46,337 nt of DNA from a bacterium (GCA_004563195.1 SFTJ01000023.1:1-46337), one strand, 5' to 3'. Shown: positions 18,065 through 27,875, counted from the stretch's first letter. Notes: a model not told the origin generated them from the sequence alone. Translations and numbers: made by a program.

Positions 18065-19423
18065 TTATCGGCGCATATTCTTCATTTTACGCATGTTGCG
18101 CATGGCAGCCACCGGATTTTTCATAGTGGTGGCGAGGCGCATCATTTTGCTCATTTGCTCAAACTGCTTGAGCAGGCGGTTTACCTCCTGAATGCTTGTG
18201 CCGCTACCTTTGGCAATGCGTTGGCGACGGCTGCTGCTTGAGCGGTCGTTGGTGAGCACCTTAGGATTGGCGCGCTCGTAGGGAGTCATAGAGTGGATAA
18301 TGGCTTCCACGCTCTTGAAAGCGTTGTCGTCGATATCGATGTCCTTGATAGCCTTGCCCACGCCCGGAATCATGCTTGCGAGGTCCTTGAGGTTACCCAT
18401 CTTCTTGATTTGCTGTATCTGATTGATGAAATCGTCGAAGTCAAACTGATTTTTGGCAATTTTTTTCTGGAGTTTGCGAGCTTCTTCTTCATCGTATTGC
18501 TGCTGCATACGGTCGACGAACGACACGATATCACCCATGCCCAAAATACGGTCGGCCATACCGGCGGGGCGGAACGGGTCGATGGCTTCCATCTTTTCGC
18601 CGGTACCCACAAATTTAATAGGCTTGTCGACTACGGTGCGAATAGAAAGGGCTGCACCACCGCGAGTGTCACCGTCGAGCTTGGTGAGCACCACGCCGTC
18701 GAAGTCGAGTCGGTCGTTAAATTCCTTAGCGGTGTTAACGGCGTCCTGACCGGTCATTGAGTCGACCACGAAGAGCGTCTCGGTAGGATTGATGGCTTTC
18801 TTGATGGCTTCGATTTCGTTCATCATCTCCTCGTCGACAGCCAGACGGCCGGCGGTATCCACGATTACGAGGTCGAGGTTTTGACGCTTGGCTTCCTCGA
18901 TGGCGTTGAGAGCTATTTGCACCGGATTTTTGCTTTCAGGCTCAGAGTATACAGGCACACCTATCTGTTCGCCGAGCACTTTAAGTTGCTCGATAGCGGC
19001 AGGACGATAAACGTCGCAAGCCACGAGCAGAGGACGTTTGCCCTTTTCGTGCTTGAGCTTGTTGGCAAGTTTGCCGGTGAAAGTGGTCTTACCCGAACCT
19101 TGAAGACCCGACATAAGAATAATGGCAGGTTTTCCCTCGATGTTGAAAGGTGCCTGTTCGCCACCCATCAAAAGAGTGAGTTCATCGTGCACAATTTTCA
19201 CCATCAACTGGCTTGGGTTGACCGAAGTGATTACATTCTGACCGAGAGCCTTTTCCTTAACGGTGTCGGTGAATCGTTTGGCTACTGTATAGTTAACGTC
19301 GGCGTCAAGCAAAGCGCGGCGCACTTCCTTCATGGTTTGTGCCACATTGATTTCGGTAATCTTGCCTTCGCCTTTTAAGATCTTAAACGATCTTTCGAGT
19401 TTCTCGCTTAAATTTTCAAACAT
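18065..19423 (-). CDS. ffh: Signal recognition particle protein Ffh (SRP54)
   Basis: A 452-residue GTPase that binds signal sequences on ribosomes and 4.5S RNA and docks with FtsY at the membrane. It has the N domain (1-90, start MFENLSEKLERSFKIL), the G domain with P-loop GLQGSGKTT, DTAGR, and TKLDGDTRGGAA, and the M domain ending in a Met-rich helix (MSKMMRLATTMKNPVAAMRN). All GTPase motifs are intact and length is standard. It is the first gene of the minus-strand run with the glycosidase-like gene 99 bases downstream. The 4.5S RNA gene was not found in the window. Confidence 0.97.
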   Translation of the reverse strand: MFENLSEKLERSFKILKGEGKITEINVAQTMKEVRRALLDADVNYTVAKRFTDTVKEKALGQNVITSVNPSQLMVKIVHDELTLLMGGEQAPFNIEGKPAIILMSGLQGSGKTTFTGKLANKLKHEKGKRPLLVACDVYRPAAIEQLKVLGEQIGVPVYSEPESKNPVQIALNAIEEAKRQNLDLVIVDTAGRLAVDEEMMNEIEAIKKAINPTETLFVVDSMTGQDAVNTAKEFNDRLDFDGVVLTKLDGDTRGGAALSIRTVVDKPIKFVGTGEKMEAIDPFRPAGMADRILGMGDIVSFVDRMQQQYDEEEARKLQKKIAKNQFDFDDFINQIQQIKKMGNLKDLASMIPGVGKAIKDIDIDDNAFKSVEAIIHSMTPYERANPKVLTNDRSSSSRRQRIAKGSGTSIQEVNRLLKQFEQMSKMMRLATTMKNPVAAMRNMRKMKNMRR

Positions 19424-19858
19424 TGTAAGTATATATTATTCTGTTTATTTTATTTTTTCTCGATTTAAAACATTTTAATCTCGCGCGGCTTCGGAGCCCG
19501 GAAAGTGTGTTGCCACAGAGCCGAAGCACCGAGCATCACCGCCCGCTCACAGCTGTGCGAGGGGACATAGATAACCACACTAATAAAAATCTTTGCAAAA
19601 TAAGCATTTATTTGTGATTTACACAAATTGAATGGGCTCAATCTTAGTTTTTCCTCAATCGAAAGCCTGCGAAAAAGCGAGCGCAAAGCGAAGAAAAATG
19701 AGGTGCGAAGCGAGTGACGATAAGTGAATTTGTTAAAAATAATATTAAAAATGAAACAAAAAGGGCGTAATTTGCTTAAAAGAACCTATAAGAAGCGCGA
19801 TAATAGGATATAAGTGCAAAAAATTTCGTAACTTTGTGCCGAAATATTATAGTATCAA
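19424..19858. other. 435-base intergenic region between divergent ffh and the glycogen-synthase-like gene
   Basis: No gene is supported. The part from 19470 to 19570 is GC-rich, while 19670-19730 is purine-rich with repeated GCGAA-type words. The only clear signal is the plus-strand -7 element near 19829. Confidence 0.6.
19829..19836 (+). promoter_or_regulatory. Promoter -7 element of the glycogen-synthase-like gene
   Basis: TAACTTTG fits TAnnTTTG and lies 22 bases before the ATG at 19859. No good -33 TTTG at 19-20 bases upstream. Confidence 0.55.
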
Positions 19859-20665
19859 ATGGATTTTAACAAAGTATTATTCGTCTCGCAAGAGATATCA
19901 CCTTACTTGCCGGCGTCGAAGTTGGCCAAATCGTGCGAGAATCTGCCGCAGCAGATTCAGGAAGCGGGCTATGAAGTGCGCACATTTATGCCCAAATACG
20001 GGTGCATCAATGAGCGTCGCAACCAGTTGCACGAGGTGATACGCTTGTCGGGTGTGAATGTAATCATCGACGACACCGATCACCCCTTGGTGATAAAGGT
20101 AGCTACGCTACAGCCGGCTCGCCTTCAGGTGTATTTTATCTTCAACGATGATTATTTTTCAAAGAATGTCACCAAGGACCTCGAGATAAACACATCGCCC
20201 GAAGACAACGACGAGCGAAGCATCTTCTTTGTGCGCTCGGTGCTCGAGACAGTGAAGAAACTGCGCTGGGTGCCCGATGTGATACATTGTGCAGGCTGGA
20301 TTACGGCTCTCACAACGGCATATCTGAAGAATGTGTATAATGAGGACCCTGCATTTCGCGATGCCAAGGTGGTGTATTCGATTTATGATAACGACCTTGC
20401 ACAAGCCATGGATGTGCGAATGGGCGAGAAGCTTGCCGCCGACGGCATAAGCGAAGCCAACACAGCACCCATTATGGGCAAGGCGGTAGACTACATCGAC
20501 CTGATGAAGATAGCCATCGACAACAGCGACGGCGTGATGCAGCGATGCGAAACTTTGAGTCCGGAGTTGGAACAATATATCAAGGATTCGGGTAAGCCGT
20601 TTATGGCTTGTACAGGCGAAGCACTCGACCCGCAATCGGTGATAGATTTCTATAAATCGCTTTAA
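19859..20665 (+). CDS. Glycogen/starch synthase-like protein, N-terminal domain only
   Basis: A 268-residue protein matching only the N-terminal Rossmann-like half of GT5 glycogen synthases: KVLFVSQEISPYLPASKLA (with Ser/Leu/Ala in place of the usual KxGGL loop), then VPDVIHCAGWITALTTAYLK, the counterpart of the conserved HxHDW region. The C-terminal donor-binding half is absent, so full glycogen synthase activity is unlikely. Such 270-residue short forms are common in Bacteroidales next to a DUF4270 lipoprotein, as here (11 bases downstream). The shared neighbourhood suggests a joint envelope or regulatory role that I cannot specify. Confidence 0.82.
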   Translation: MDFNKVLFVSQEISPYLPASKLAKSCENLPQQIQEAGYEVRTFMPKYGCINERRNQLHEVIRLSGVNVIIDDTDHPLVIKVATLQPARLQVYFIFNDDYFSKNVTKDLEINTSPEDNDERSIFFVRSVLETVKKLRWVPDVIHCAGWITALTTAYLKNVYNEDPAFRDAKVVYSIYDNDLAQAMDVRMGEKLAADGISEANTAPIMGKAVDYIDLMKIAIDNSDGVMQRCETLSPELEQYIKDSGKPFMACTGEALDPQSVIDFYKSL

Positions 20666-20676
20666 CCGCGCAGATT

Positions 20677-22125
20677 ATGAAAAGATTTTTTCAGTACGTT
20701 ACAATAGTTTTGCTCACGCTGGTAGCATATTCGTGCACCGACAACAATGAGGTGGGTAACAGCCTATCGGAAACCACAATCAAGGTGGTGGCCGACTCAT
20801 CGTTTACTATCACCGGCGTGTCGCAGCCCATACCTCGAGTAAAGGCTCGCACTTCGATGCAGCTCATAGGCACCATCAAAGCCGATAACTATGGCTTGCT
20901 AAGCTCCGAAGTGGTGTCGGAATTGATGCCATCGGGAGAGTTGAACCTTGAGAATGTTGACGAAACTATGGTAGATGAGGTGCGATTGCTTATGTTCGTT
21001 CGTGCCGGCGATGGCTTTACAGGCGACTCAATAGTGCCGATGCGAATGACCGTCTACAACCTCACCAAGGAGCTTCCTGACCCCATCTACAGCGATTTCG
21101 ACCCCACCGACTACTACGATGCTGCCAATCCGCTCGCTTCGGAAACCTACACCGCAAGTGATATGGATAAGAGCACAGCCGACCGCGAGTCGCATTTTTT
21201 GAACTATTTCGATGCCTCGACCTATGCCTACAAGTATTATGAGGTGCGCGAGGCTCGCGTGCAGTTGCCTCTTTCGTTCGGACAAAGAATTATTCGACAA
21301 TATAAGGAATCGCCCGAAACCTTTAAGGATTTGGACAGCTTCCGCAAGTTCTTCCCCGGTTTCTACATCAAGAACTCATTTGGCAGCGGCCGTGTGATGA
21401 ACTTCTCAAATACCGAAGTGGAACTCAAGTTTCACCGCAAGTATAAGACCGATTTCGGCACCGACACCATCGTGGTGGACTCTGTAAGCTGCTTGGCAGC
21501 AACCCCCGAAATGCTCTCTAACAACATGATAGAGATGCAAATCGACGAGAAGTTGAAGCAACGCGTTGCCGATGGCGAAGCACTCCTTGTGTCGCCTCAA
21601 GGCTATCAGGTGGACATAAAATTACCTCTCAGCGAAATCATTGCCAAGTACGGTTTGGACAAGAATGACATGAAGGTAATCAACCAAGTGCGCCTCGAGA
21701 TACCGGCAGAAGAGATAACCAATGCCTATGGCATGACACCGCCCGCCAATGTGCTCTTGGTTCGCACCAGCGAGAAAGATGCGTTCTTCAACGAGCATCA
21801 ACTTGCCGACGGCCGTCGCTCGTATGTGGGCACCTACAGCGAATCGCAGAAAAAATATATTTTCTCCGAAATACGTTCATATCTCATGGATGTGCTTAAC
21901 AGCGAAAGCGGCTTGACCGCCGAAGATGAGCAAGTGTCGATAATCCCTGTCGACATCACGCAAGAGCAAGTGTCATCGAGCTATTCTTACTACTATAGTT
22001 CGAGTGCGAGCTATGTGCTCACCAAGGTGGCACCTTCGGTCTACAAACCCTCGATGTGTCGCTTGCTGCTCGACCAAGCAAAAATCGTGTTGAGCTTCAC
22101 CGACAATGTGTCGCGTGAGGATTGA
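20677..22125 (+). CDS. DUF4270 lipoprotein
   Basis: A 482-residue lipoprotein with signal peptide and lipobox VAYSC (Cys20). The N-terminal part has the pattern seen in DUF4270 proteins, TTIKVVADSSFTITG, then many beta strands and a late segment FFNEHQLADGRRSYVGTYSE. The C-terminal Ser/Tyr-rich stretch SSSYSYYYSSSASY is low in complexity. DUF4270 proteins are confined to Bacteroidota and have no settled function. It is probably translated from the same message as the upstream glycogen-synthase-like gene. A tRNA gene follows 90 bases later. Confidence 0.85.
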   Translation: MKRFFQYVTIVLLTLVAYSCTDNNEVGNSLSETTIKVVADSSFTITGVSQPIPRVKARTSMQLIGTIKADNYGLLSSEVVSELMPSGELNLENVDETMVDEVRLLMFVRAGDGFTGDSIVPMRMTVYNLTKELPDPIYSDFDPTDYYDAANPLASETYTASDMDKSTADRESHFLNYFDASTYAYKYYEVREARVQLPLSFGQRIIRQYKESPETFKDLDSFRKFFPGFYIKNSFGSGRVMNFSNTEVELKFHRKYKTDFGTDTIVVDSVSCLAATPEMLSNNMIEMQIDEKLKQRVADGEALLVSPQGYQVDIKLPLSEIIAKYGLDKNDMKVINQVRLEIPAEEITNAYGMTPPANVLLVRTSEKDAFFNEHQLADGRRSYVGTYSESQKKYIFSEIRSYLMDVLNSESGLTAEDEQVSIIPVDITQEQVSSSYSYYYSSSASYVLTKVAPSVYKPSMCRLLLDQAKIVLSFTDNVSRED

Positions 22126-22215
22126 TGCGCAAAAAACCGAAAAAACGAGACGGCAACGCCGTAAGTTGCCGCAACGATAAATGCTATGCACACCAAAACA
22201 GAGCATAGCGCACCA

Positions 22216-22288
22216 GCCACAATAGCTCAGTCGGTAGAGTATCTCATTCGTAACGAGACGGTCGCGGGTTCGAGTCCCGCTTGTGGCT
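22216..22288 (+). tRNA. tRNA-Thr (anticodon CGT)
   Basis: A 73-base cloverleaf: acceptor GCCACAA with TTGTGGC (7 bp), D-arm, anticodon loop TTCGTAA giving CGT (reads ACG, Thr), and T-arm GCGGG-TTCGAGT-CCCGC. CCA is not encoded. Two helix positions are unusual: a G-U pair at the end of the D stem (10-25) and an A-C mismatch at 31-39 closing the anticodon stem. Confidence 0.93.
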
Positions 22289-22337
22289 CAAATTTTTTGA
22301 TTGAGGGCGCAACCCCTCCCGAAATAACTATTTTAGT

Positions 22338-22381
22338 TTATGCCCTGCAAGGTTTCTGATTTCACGCCTTGCGGGGCATAA
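22338..22381 (+). terminator. Strong hairpin terminator after tRNA-Thr
   Basis: A 15-bp stem (22338-22352 with 22367-22381, one G-U pair) around a 14-base loop, followed by a T-rich tract (TTGTGTTTTTG). It most likely ends the tRNA transcript. Confidence 0.82.
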
Positions 22382-22521
22382 TTGTGTTTTTGCCGATATT
22401 TTAGCCCGAAATTCCTGCCGGGAATAATCAGAGTGCGAAAACAATTGTAGATGAATCGCGCCGTAATGATTAACAATAGTTATGGAGTGTTAAATATATG
22501 CCAATGCGTGGTATTAGTATG

Positions 22522-22529
22522 TATATTTG
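22522..22529 (+). promoter_or_regulatory. Possible promoter -7 element of the metal efflux operon
   Basis: TATATTTG fits TAnnTTTG, 60 bases before the chosen ATG at 22590. The upstream -33 region is weak (TATG at 22497-22500). Confidence 0.45.
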
Positions 22530-22589
22530 TGATTAACTTATTTGAGAGTAATAATATTTGTTTTTTTGCATATAACATTAGTGTCTGAT

Positions 22590-25500
22590 ATGCTAAATAC
22601 GATTGTTAGATTTTCGATTCAGAAGAAGCTTTTTGTTGCGTTAACAACATTGTTTCTTTTTCTCGGGGGGCTTTACGCTATGTTCACGCTGCCTATAGAT
22701 GCAGTACCCGACATTACCAACAACCAAGTGCAGATAGTGACAGTGTCGCCAACGCTTGCGCCGCAAGAAGTGGAGCAACTAATTACAATGCCGGTGGAAA
22801 TATCGATGAGCAACATTATGAATGTGGAAGAGATTCGTTCGGTGTCGCGCTTCGGGCTTTCGCTGGTGACAGTGGTGTTTAAGGAGAATGTGCCTACGCT
22901 TCAAGCCCGACAGTTGGTGAATGAGCAGATACAAGCCGTGGCGGGCGAAATACCATCGGAACTCGGCACACCCGAACTGATGCCTATCACAACCGGTCTG
23001 GGCGAAATATATCAGTATGTGCTCAGAGTGGATGAAAAATACAAGGACAAATATGATGCCATGGAGCTTCGCACCATACAGGATTGGATAGTGAAGCGCC
23101 AGCTCTCGGGCATACCCGGCATAGTGGAGATAAACAGCTTCGGCGGCAATCTAAAGCAATATGAGATAGCCATCGACCCCGATGCCCTGAGTGCGCTGCA
23201 GATTACCATAGGCGATGTGTTTGAAGCATTGAGCAAGAACAATCAGAACACAGGCGCCAGCTACATCGAGAAGGTGGGCAAAGCCTACTACATTCGTTCG
23301 GAAGGAATGATAGAAAAGATGAAGGACATCGAGAAAATAGTGGTTACCAACCGCGGTGGTATGCCGGTGCACATCAGTGACATAGGCAAGGTGGGCTTCG
23401 GGTCGGCCAAACGCTTCGGAGCGATGACCATCGATGGCGAAGGCGAGTGCGTGGGCGGCATAGCCATGATGCTGAAAGGCGCCAATGCCAATGTGGTGAC
23501 CAAGACCCTTGAACAGCGCGTGGCAAAGGTGCAGAAGATATTGCCCGAGGGCGTGACCATAGAGCCTTATCTCAACCGTTCGGAACTTGTGAATCGAAAT
23601 ATCTCTACTGTGATATTCAACCTCATAGAGGGAGCATTGATAGTGTTTCTGGTGCTGATCATCTTCTTGGGCGATATCCGCTCGGGACTGATAGTGGCAT
23701 CGGTGATTCCGCTCGCCATGCTGTTTGCATTTATCATGATGCGAATCTTCGGCGTTTCGGCCAATCTGATGAGCCTTGGCGCTATAGACTTCGGTATAGT
23801 GGTCGACGGTTCGATAGTGATACTTGAAGGCATATTGGCGCATATCTATGGCAAACGGCTTGCCGGCAAGACACTCACAGCCGAAGAGATGAGCAAGGAG
23901 GTGGAAGCCGGCGCGGTGAAAGTGGTGAAGAGTTCTACCTTTGCGGTGCTGATTATTCTCATCGTGTTCTTCCCCATACTTACTCTCACAGGCATCGAAG
24001 GCAAATATTTCACACCCATGGCGCAGACCTTAGTGTTCTGTATTATAGGAGCACTGTTGCTATCGCTCACCTATGTGCCTATGATGGCAACATTGTTCCT
24101 AAAGCGCAAGGTGGAACTGAAACCCACCTTTGCCGACCGCTTTTTCGGATGGCTCACCGGAGTATACGACAGGCTTTTGGGAGCATGTATGCGCCGCGTT
24201 TGGGTCACTTTGGCGAGTGCATTTGCCCTTTTGGCAGCATCGTTGATGCTGTTTACCCGACTTGGTGCCGAATTTATCCCAACCCTCGACGAAGGCGACT
24301 TTGCAATGCAGATGACCCTGCCGGCAGGCAGTTCGCTCACCCGAAGCATCGACATCTCGCTCGATGCCGAGCGCGTGCTAAAGCAGAAATTTCCCGAAGT
24401 GAAGCATGTGGTGGCAAAGATAGGCACAGCCGAAGTGCCCACCGACCCGATGTCGGTGGAAGATGCCGATGTGATGATAGTGATGAAGCCATTTAAGGAG
24501 TGGACGTCGGCATCGAGCCGCGCCGAGATGGTGGAAAAGATGAAAGAAGCGCTCGATGGAGTGCAGGGAGCCGAATTTAATTTCAGTCAGCCCATACAGT
24601 TGCGTTTCAATGAGTTGATGACCGGAGCGAAGGCCGATATAGCCATCAAGCTCTACGGCGAGGATATGGAAGAACTCTATGCTCGCGCCAAGGAGGCAGC
24701 GAAATATGTGGCAAAAGTGCCCGGAGCAAGCGATGTGATAGTGGAGCAAGCCATGGGTTTGCCCCAGTTGGTGGTGAAATACGACCGCACCAAGATTTCG
24801 CGTTACGGAATCAATATCGAAGAATTGAACGATATAATCCGCACCGCCTATGCGGGCGAGGCAGCCGGAGTGGTGTTTGAGAACGAGCGCCGCTTCGATT
24901 TGGTGGTTCGCCTCGATGATGAAAAGGTTAAGGATTTAGACCTCAATCGCCTTTATGTGCGCACCTGCGACGGTTTGCAAGTGCCGGTGAGCGAAGTGGC
25001 GACAATCGACCTCGTGGATGGCCCGTTGCAGATTAATCGCGATGCCACCAAGCGCCGCATAGTGATAGGTGTGAACGTGCGCAATGCCGATATTCAGCAA
25101 GTGGTGAGCCAAATAAGCGATATACTCGACAAGAATATAAAACTCAAGCCCGGCTATTACTTCGAGTATGGCGGACAATTCGAAAATCTTCAAAACGCCA
25201 TTCGCACACTTATGATAGTGATACCTATAGCACTTATGCTGATATTGCTGCTGCTGTTCTTCGCATTCCGCAGCATCACGTATTCGCTTGTGGTGTTCTC
25301 TACGGTGCCATTGTCGCTAATCGGTGGAATCTTGGCGTTGTGGCTGCGCGGATTGCCATTCAGCATCTCGGCAGGTGTGGGATTTATAGCCCTCTTTGGT
25401 GTGGCTGTGCTCAATGGTATATTGATGATAAATCATTTCAACGATATGAAGAAACAAAGCAAATATGAGATGTGCACCAATCAGATAATACGCCGCGGGT

Positions 25501-26918
25501 GCAAGCATCTGCTTCGCCCCGTGTTCCTCACCGGACTTGTGGCATCGCTTGGATTTGTGCCTATGGCAGTAGCCACCTCGGCAGGCGCAGAGGTGCAGCG
25601 CCCACTTGCTACGGTGGTGATAGGCGGACTCATAGTGTCGACAGTGCTCACATTGCTCATCATTCCGGCGTTCTACCGACTTGTGAATGGATTGCCCGCC
25701 GCTCTGCGCCGCTTCAAGAAGCGCCCTAATGGCGGAAAGATAGCCATGGTGATAGTGTTGGCGCTGATGCCGCTCGGCACCCTTGCCCAACAAGCGCAAA
25801 AAATCACTCTCGATGAGGCCATCGATATGGCTTTGGCTGGTTCGCCGCGACTACAAGCAGTTGACAGCGACATAGCACGCATACGCGCCACCAAGGGCGA
25901 GTCGTGGGAATTGGCTCCTACGCAAGTCACTTACTCTTGGGGCCAGCTGAACGGCGAATTCAAGCACGACAATGAACTCAGTGTGGAGCAGTCGCTCGGG
26001 TCGCTGCTAACGCCATTCTATAAGAACAGCCTTGTGAGTGTGCAAGTGGCAAGCAGCGAGCGTTATCGCGATTTGGTGACAAAAGAGATAGTGGCAGAGG
26101 TGAAACGCGCATGGACCGACTATCAGCATGCAGTGAGTGTGCTCGAACTGAGCCAAATGCAAGATTCGCTTGGCAACCGATTGCGTAAAAGCGGCGAGGT
26201 GCGATTGCTTCAGGGCGACATCGACCAGCTCGAATATCGCATGATGGCTACAATGGCATCGGAGGCACACACCAAGGTGCTGCAAGCCACCGACGATGTG
26301 CGCTTGGCAGCCAAACGCTTTGCCTGGGCATGCTTCAGCAGCGATGCGGTGGAACCCGCCGACTCCCGTCTTGCCATGATGTCGTTGCCGGAGAGCTACA
26401 ATCTTTCGCAAGCGCATATAGGCTACTTCGATTCGCAGGTAGAAGTGAAGCGCAAGGCAGTGGATGTGGAGCGCAGCCGTTTCTTCCCCGAATTGTCGGT
26501 GGGCTATTCGCGCCAGAAGATAGAGCCGCTATCGGGCTTGAACTCGTGGAGCGTGGGCGTGGCTGTGCCTATAGTGTTTTTCCCGCAGAAGAGCAAGGTA
26601 AAGCAGGCACGCGCCGAGGCAACCATAGCCCAATGGGATGCAGAGGACAATAGATTGAAACTCCGCAACCGCGTGGAAGAACTCAGACTCAGGATAGAGC
26701 GTCAGCAGCGAACCATCGACTATTACACCGGCGATGCACTCAAGCAAGCCGACGAACTGCAGCGAAATGCCATGATGCTCTATAAGGAAAGCGAAACCGG
26801 CATAGTGGAGCTGCTGCACAGCATAACCACCGCCAACGAAATACGCAAATCGTATGTAGATGCCGTTCACGAATATAATGTAATGCTCCTCGAACTTGAA
26901 CTCTACACCGAGAAATAA
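22590..26918 (+). CDS. CusA/CzcA-type heavy-metal RND pump fused to a TolC-like outer-membrane channel
   Basis: 1442 residues from the ATG at 22590; the frame is open further upstream only through a TTG. Residues 1 to about 1040 are an RND transporter of the heavy-metal efflux group: MLNTIVRFSIQKK start, first helix, TNNQVQIVTVSPTLAPQEVE, and the helix-4 motif GAIDFGIVVDGSIVILE with the proton-relay acids. After KKRPNGGK comes a new signal-like hydrophobic segment (IAMVIVLALMPLGTLAQ, near 1052) and then about 380 residues of an outer-membrane efflux (OEP) domain: KITLDEAIDMALAGSPRL, long coiled coils and QQRTIDYYTGDALKQADE. So inner-membrane pump and outer-membrane channel are one polypeptide, a layout known in Bacteroidota. 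The adaptor follows 48 bases downstream. Metal (Cu, Ag, Co, Zn or Cd) cannot be told. Confidence 0.93.
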   Translation: MLNTIVRFSIQKKLFVALTTLFLFLGGLYAMFTLPIDAVPDITNNQVQIVTVSPTLAPQEVEQLITMPVEISMSNIMNVEEIRSVSRFGLSLVTVVFKENVPTLQARQLVNEQIQAVAGEIPSELGTPELMPITTGLGEIYQYVLRVDEKYKDKYDAMELRTIQDWIVKRQLSGIPGIVEINSFGGNLKQYEIAIDPDALSALQITIGDVFEALSKNNQNTGASYIEKVGKAYYIRSEGMIEKMKDIEKIVVTNRGGMPVHISDIGKVGFGSAKRFGAMTIDGEGECVGGIAMMLKGANANVVTKTLEQRVAKVQKILPEGVTIEPYLNRSELVNRNISTVIFNLIEGALIVFLVLIIFLGDIRSGLIVASVIPLAMLFAFIMMRIFGVSANLMSLGAIDFGIVVDGSIVILEGILAHIYGKRLAGKTLTAEEMSKEVEAGAVKVVKSSTFAVLIILIVFFPILTLTGIEGKYFTPMAQTLVFCIIGALLLSLTYVPMMATLFLKRKVELKPTFADRFFGWLTGVYDRLLGACMRRVWVTLASAFALLAASLMLFTRLGAEFIPTLDEGDFAMQMTLPAGSSLTRSIDISLDAERVLKQKFPEVKHVVAKIGTAEVPTDPMSVEDADVMIVMKPFKEWTSASSRAEMVEKMKEALDGVQGAEFNFSQPIQLRFNELMTGAKADIAIKLYGEDMEELYARAKEAAKYVAKVPGASDVIVEQAMGLPQLVVKYDRTKISRYGINIEELNDIIRTAYAGEAAGVVFENERRFDLVVRLDDEKVKDLDLNRLYVRTCDGLQVPVSEVATIDLVDGPLQINRDATKRRIVIGVNVRNADIQQVVSQISDILDKNIKLKPGYYFEYGGQFENLQNAIRTLMIVIPIALMLILLLLFFAFRSITYSLVVFSTVPLSLIGGILALWLRGLPFSISAGVGFIALFGVAVLNGILMINHFNDMKKQSKYEMCTNQIIRRGCKHLLRPVFLTGLVASLGFVPMAVATSAGAEVQRPLATVVIGGLIVSTVLTLLIIPAFYRLVNGLPAALRRFKKRPNGGKIAMVIVLALMPLGTLAQQAQKITLDEAIDMALAGSPRLQAVDSDIARIRATKGESWELAPTQVTYSWGQLNGEFKHDNELSVEQSLGSLLTPFYKNSLVSVQVASSERYRDLVTKEIVAEVKRAWTDYQHAVSVLELSQMQDSLGNRLRKSGEVRLLQGDIDQLEYRMMATMASEAHTKVLQATDDVRLAAKRFAWACFSSDAVEPADSRLAMMSLPESYNLSQAHIGYFDSQVEVKRKAVDVERSRFFPELSVGYSRQKIEPLSGLNSWSVGVAVPIVFFPQKSKVKQARAEATIAQWDAEDNRLKLRNRVEELRLRIERQQRTIDYYTGDALKQADELQRNAMMLYKESETGIVELLHSITTANEIRKSYVDAVHEYNVMLLELELYTEK

Positions 26919-26966
26919 TCAAAATAAATAATCGAAATCAAAATAATATAGCAAAAACCGAACGAT

Positions 26967-27875
26967 ATGAAACGCAATTATATATATTTAGCCTCGGCAG
27001 CAATGATGGTGCTTGCTGCTTGTTCGCAAGAGAAAACCGGCGATGCGTCGGCCGAATCGTCAGCCGAAGAGTCGAAAGCCGAAATAGTGGCAGAAACGGA
27101 GACCGATAGCGTGGAAATAGATGCCGTGACAGGTGCCACCAATGTAGCCAATTCGCCCACATTCAATGGGCTGATGGTGGTGTCGCCATCGAAGCAAGTG
27201 ACCCTGTCGCTCACTATGGGTGGCAAGGTGCATGCCCTGAATGTAATGCCCGGCTCGGCAGTCAGTCGTGGCAAGGTGGTGGCAATGATAGATAACCCCG
27301 AATATATAGAGTTGCAGCAGACCTATCTCGATGCATCGGCACAGCTCGAATATCTCGAAAAAGAATACCAGCGCCAGCGCACGCTCGTAGAGCAAGATGC
27401 AGCATCGCAAAAGCGTGCTCAGCAAGCCAAAGCCGACTACCTGTCGATGAAAAGTCGCGCCGATGCCGCCGCATCGCGACTTGCCACCCTCGGCATCGAT
27501 GCCAAGGGACTTGCCACGAGCGGCATAAAGCCATATCTGCCTGTGGTGGCTCCCGTGAGCGGTTTTGTGACCAATATGAATGCCAATTTGGGTAAGTATC
27601 TCGAAGTGGGTGAGCCGATATGCGACATTATCGACAAGAGCCGCATACTCTTGCAACTTACCGTATATGAAAAAGACCTGAAACTGATGAAAACAGGCGG
27701 CAAGGTGGAATTTCGTGTAAACGGCATGGGCAAAGAGACCTTTGCGGCAAAAATAGTGGCAATAGACCAAGCCGTAGACTCCAAAGACTATTCGGTGAAG
27801 GTGTATGCCGAGGTGAGCAACAGTCGCAGCGACTTCCGCCCGGGCATGTATGTGCGAGCAAAGTTGCTGAAATAG
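26967..27875 (+). CDS. RND efflux periplasmic adaptor lipoprotein (CusB/CzcB type)
   Basis: 302 residues with signal peptide and lipobox VLAAC (Cys19). A 40-residue Glu/Ser-rich linker is followed by AVTGATNVANSPTFNG, the lipoyl-like half domain (VSPSKQVTLSLTMGGKVHAL, then VSRGKVVAMIDN), an alpha-hairpin with heptads (about 112-165), the second half (LPVVAPVSGFVTNM, GKYLEVGEPICDI) and a beta-barrel domain ending RPGMYVRAKLLK. No extra metal-binding His/Cys tail is present. It should link the pump with the channel domain in the periplasm, completing a two-gene system with the fused protein upstream. Confidence 0.92.
   Translation: MKRNYIYLASAAMMVLAACSQEKTGDASAESSAEESKAEIVAETETDSVEIDAVTGATNVANSPTFNGLMVVSPSKQVTLSLTMGGKVHALNVMPGSAVSRGKVVAMIDNPEYIELQQTYLDASAQLEYLEKEYQRQRTLVEQDAASQKRAQQAKADYLSMKSRADAAASRLATLGIDAKGLATSGIKPYLPVVAPVSGFVTNMNANLGKYLEVGEPICDIIDKSRILLQLTVYEKDLKLMKTGGKVEFRVNGMGKETFAAKIVAIDQAVDSKDYSVKVYAEVSNSRSDFRPGMYVRAKLLK

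Larger units (their letters stand above)
22289..22589 (+). other. 301-base region between tRNA and RND pump
   Basis: It holds a strong terminator hairpin (22338-22381) and, further on, a possible -7 element TATATTTG at 22522-22529. No gene is supported. A TTG-initiated extension of the pump frame from 22542 is judged untranslated. Confidence 0.6.

Noticed and set aside
19465..19686. 73-codon minus frame upstream of ffh
   Set aside because: No start signal or family features; lies in a low-information intergenic region.
22542..22589. TTG-initiated 16-residue extension of the RND pump
   Set aside because: MLNTIVRFSIQKK at 22590 is the usual family start and uses ATG.
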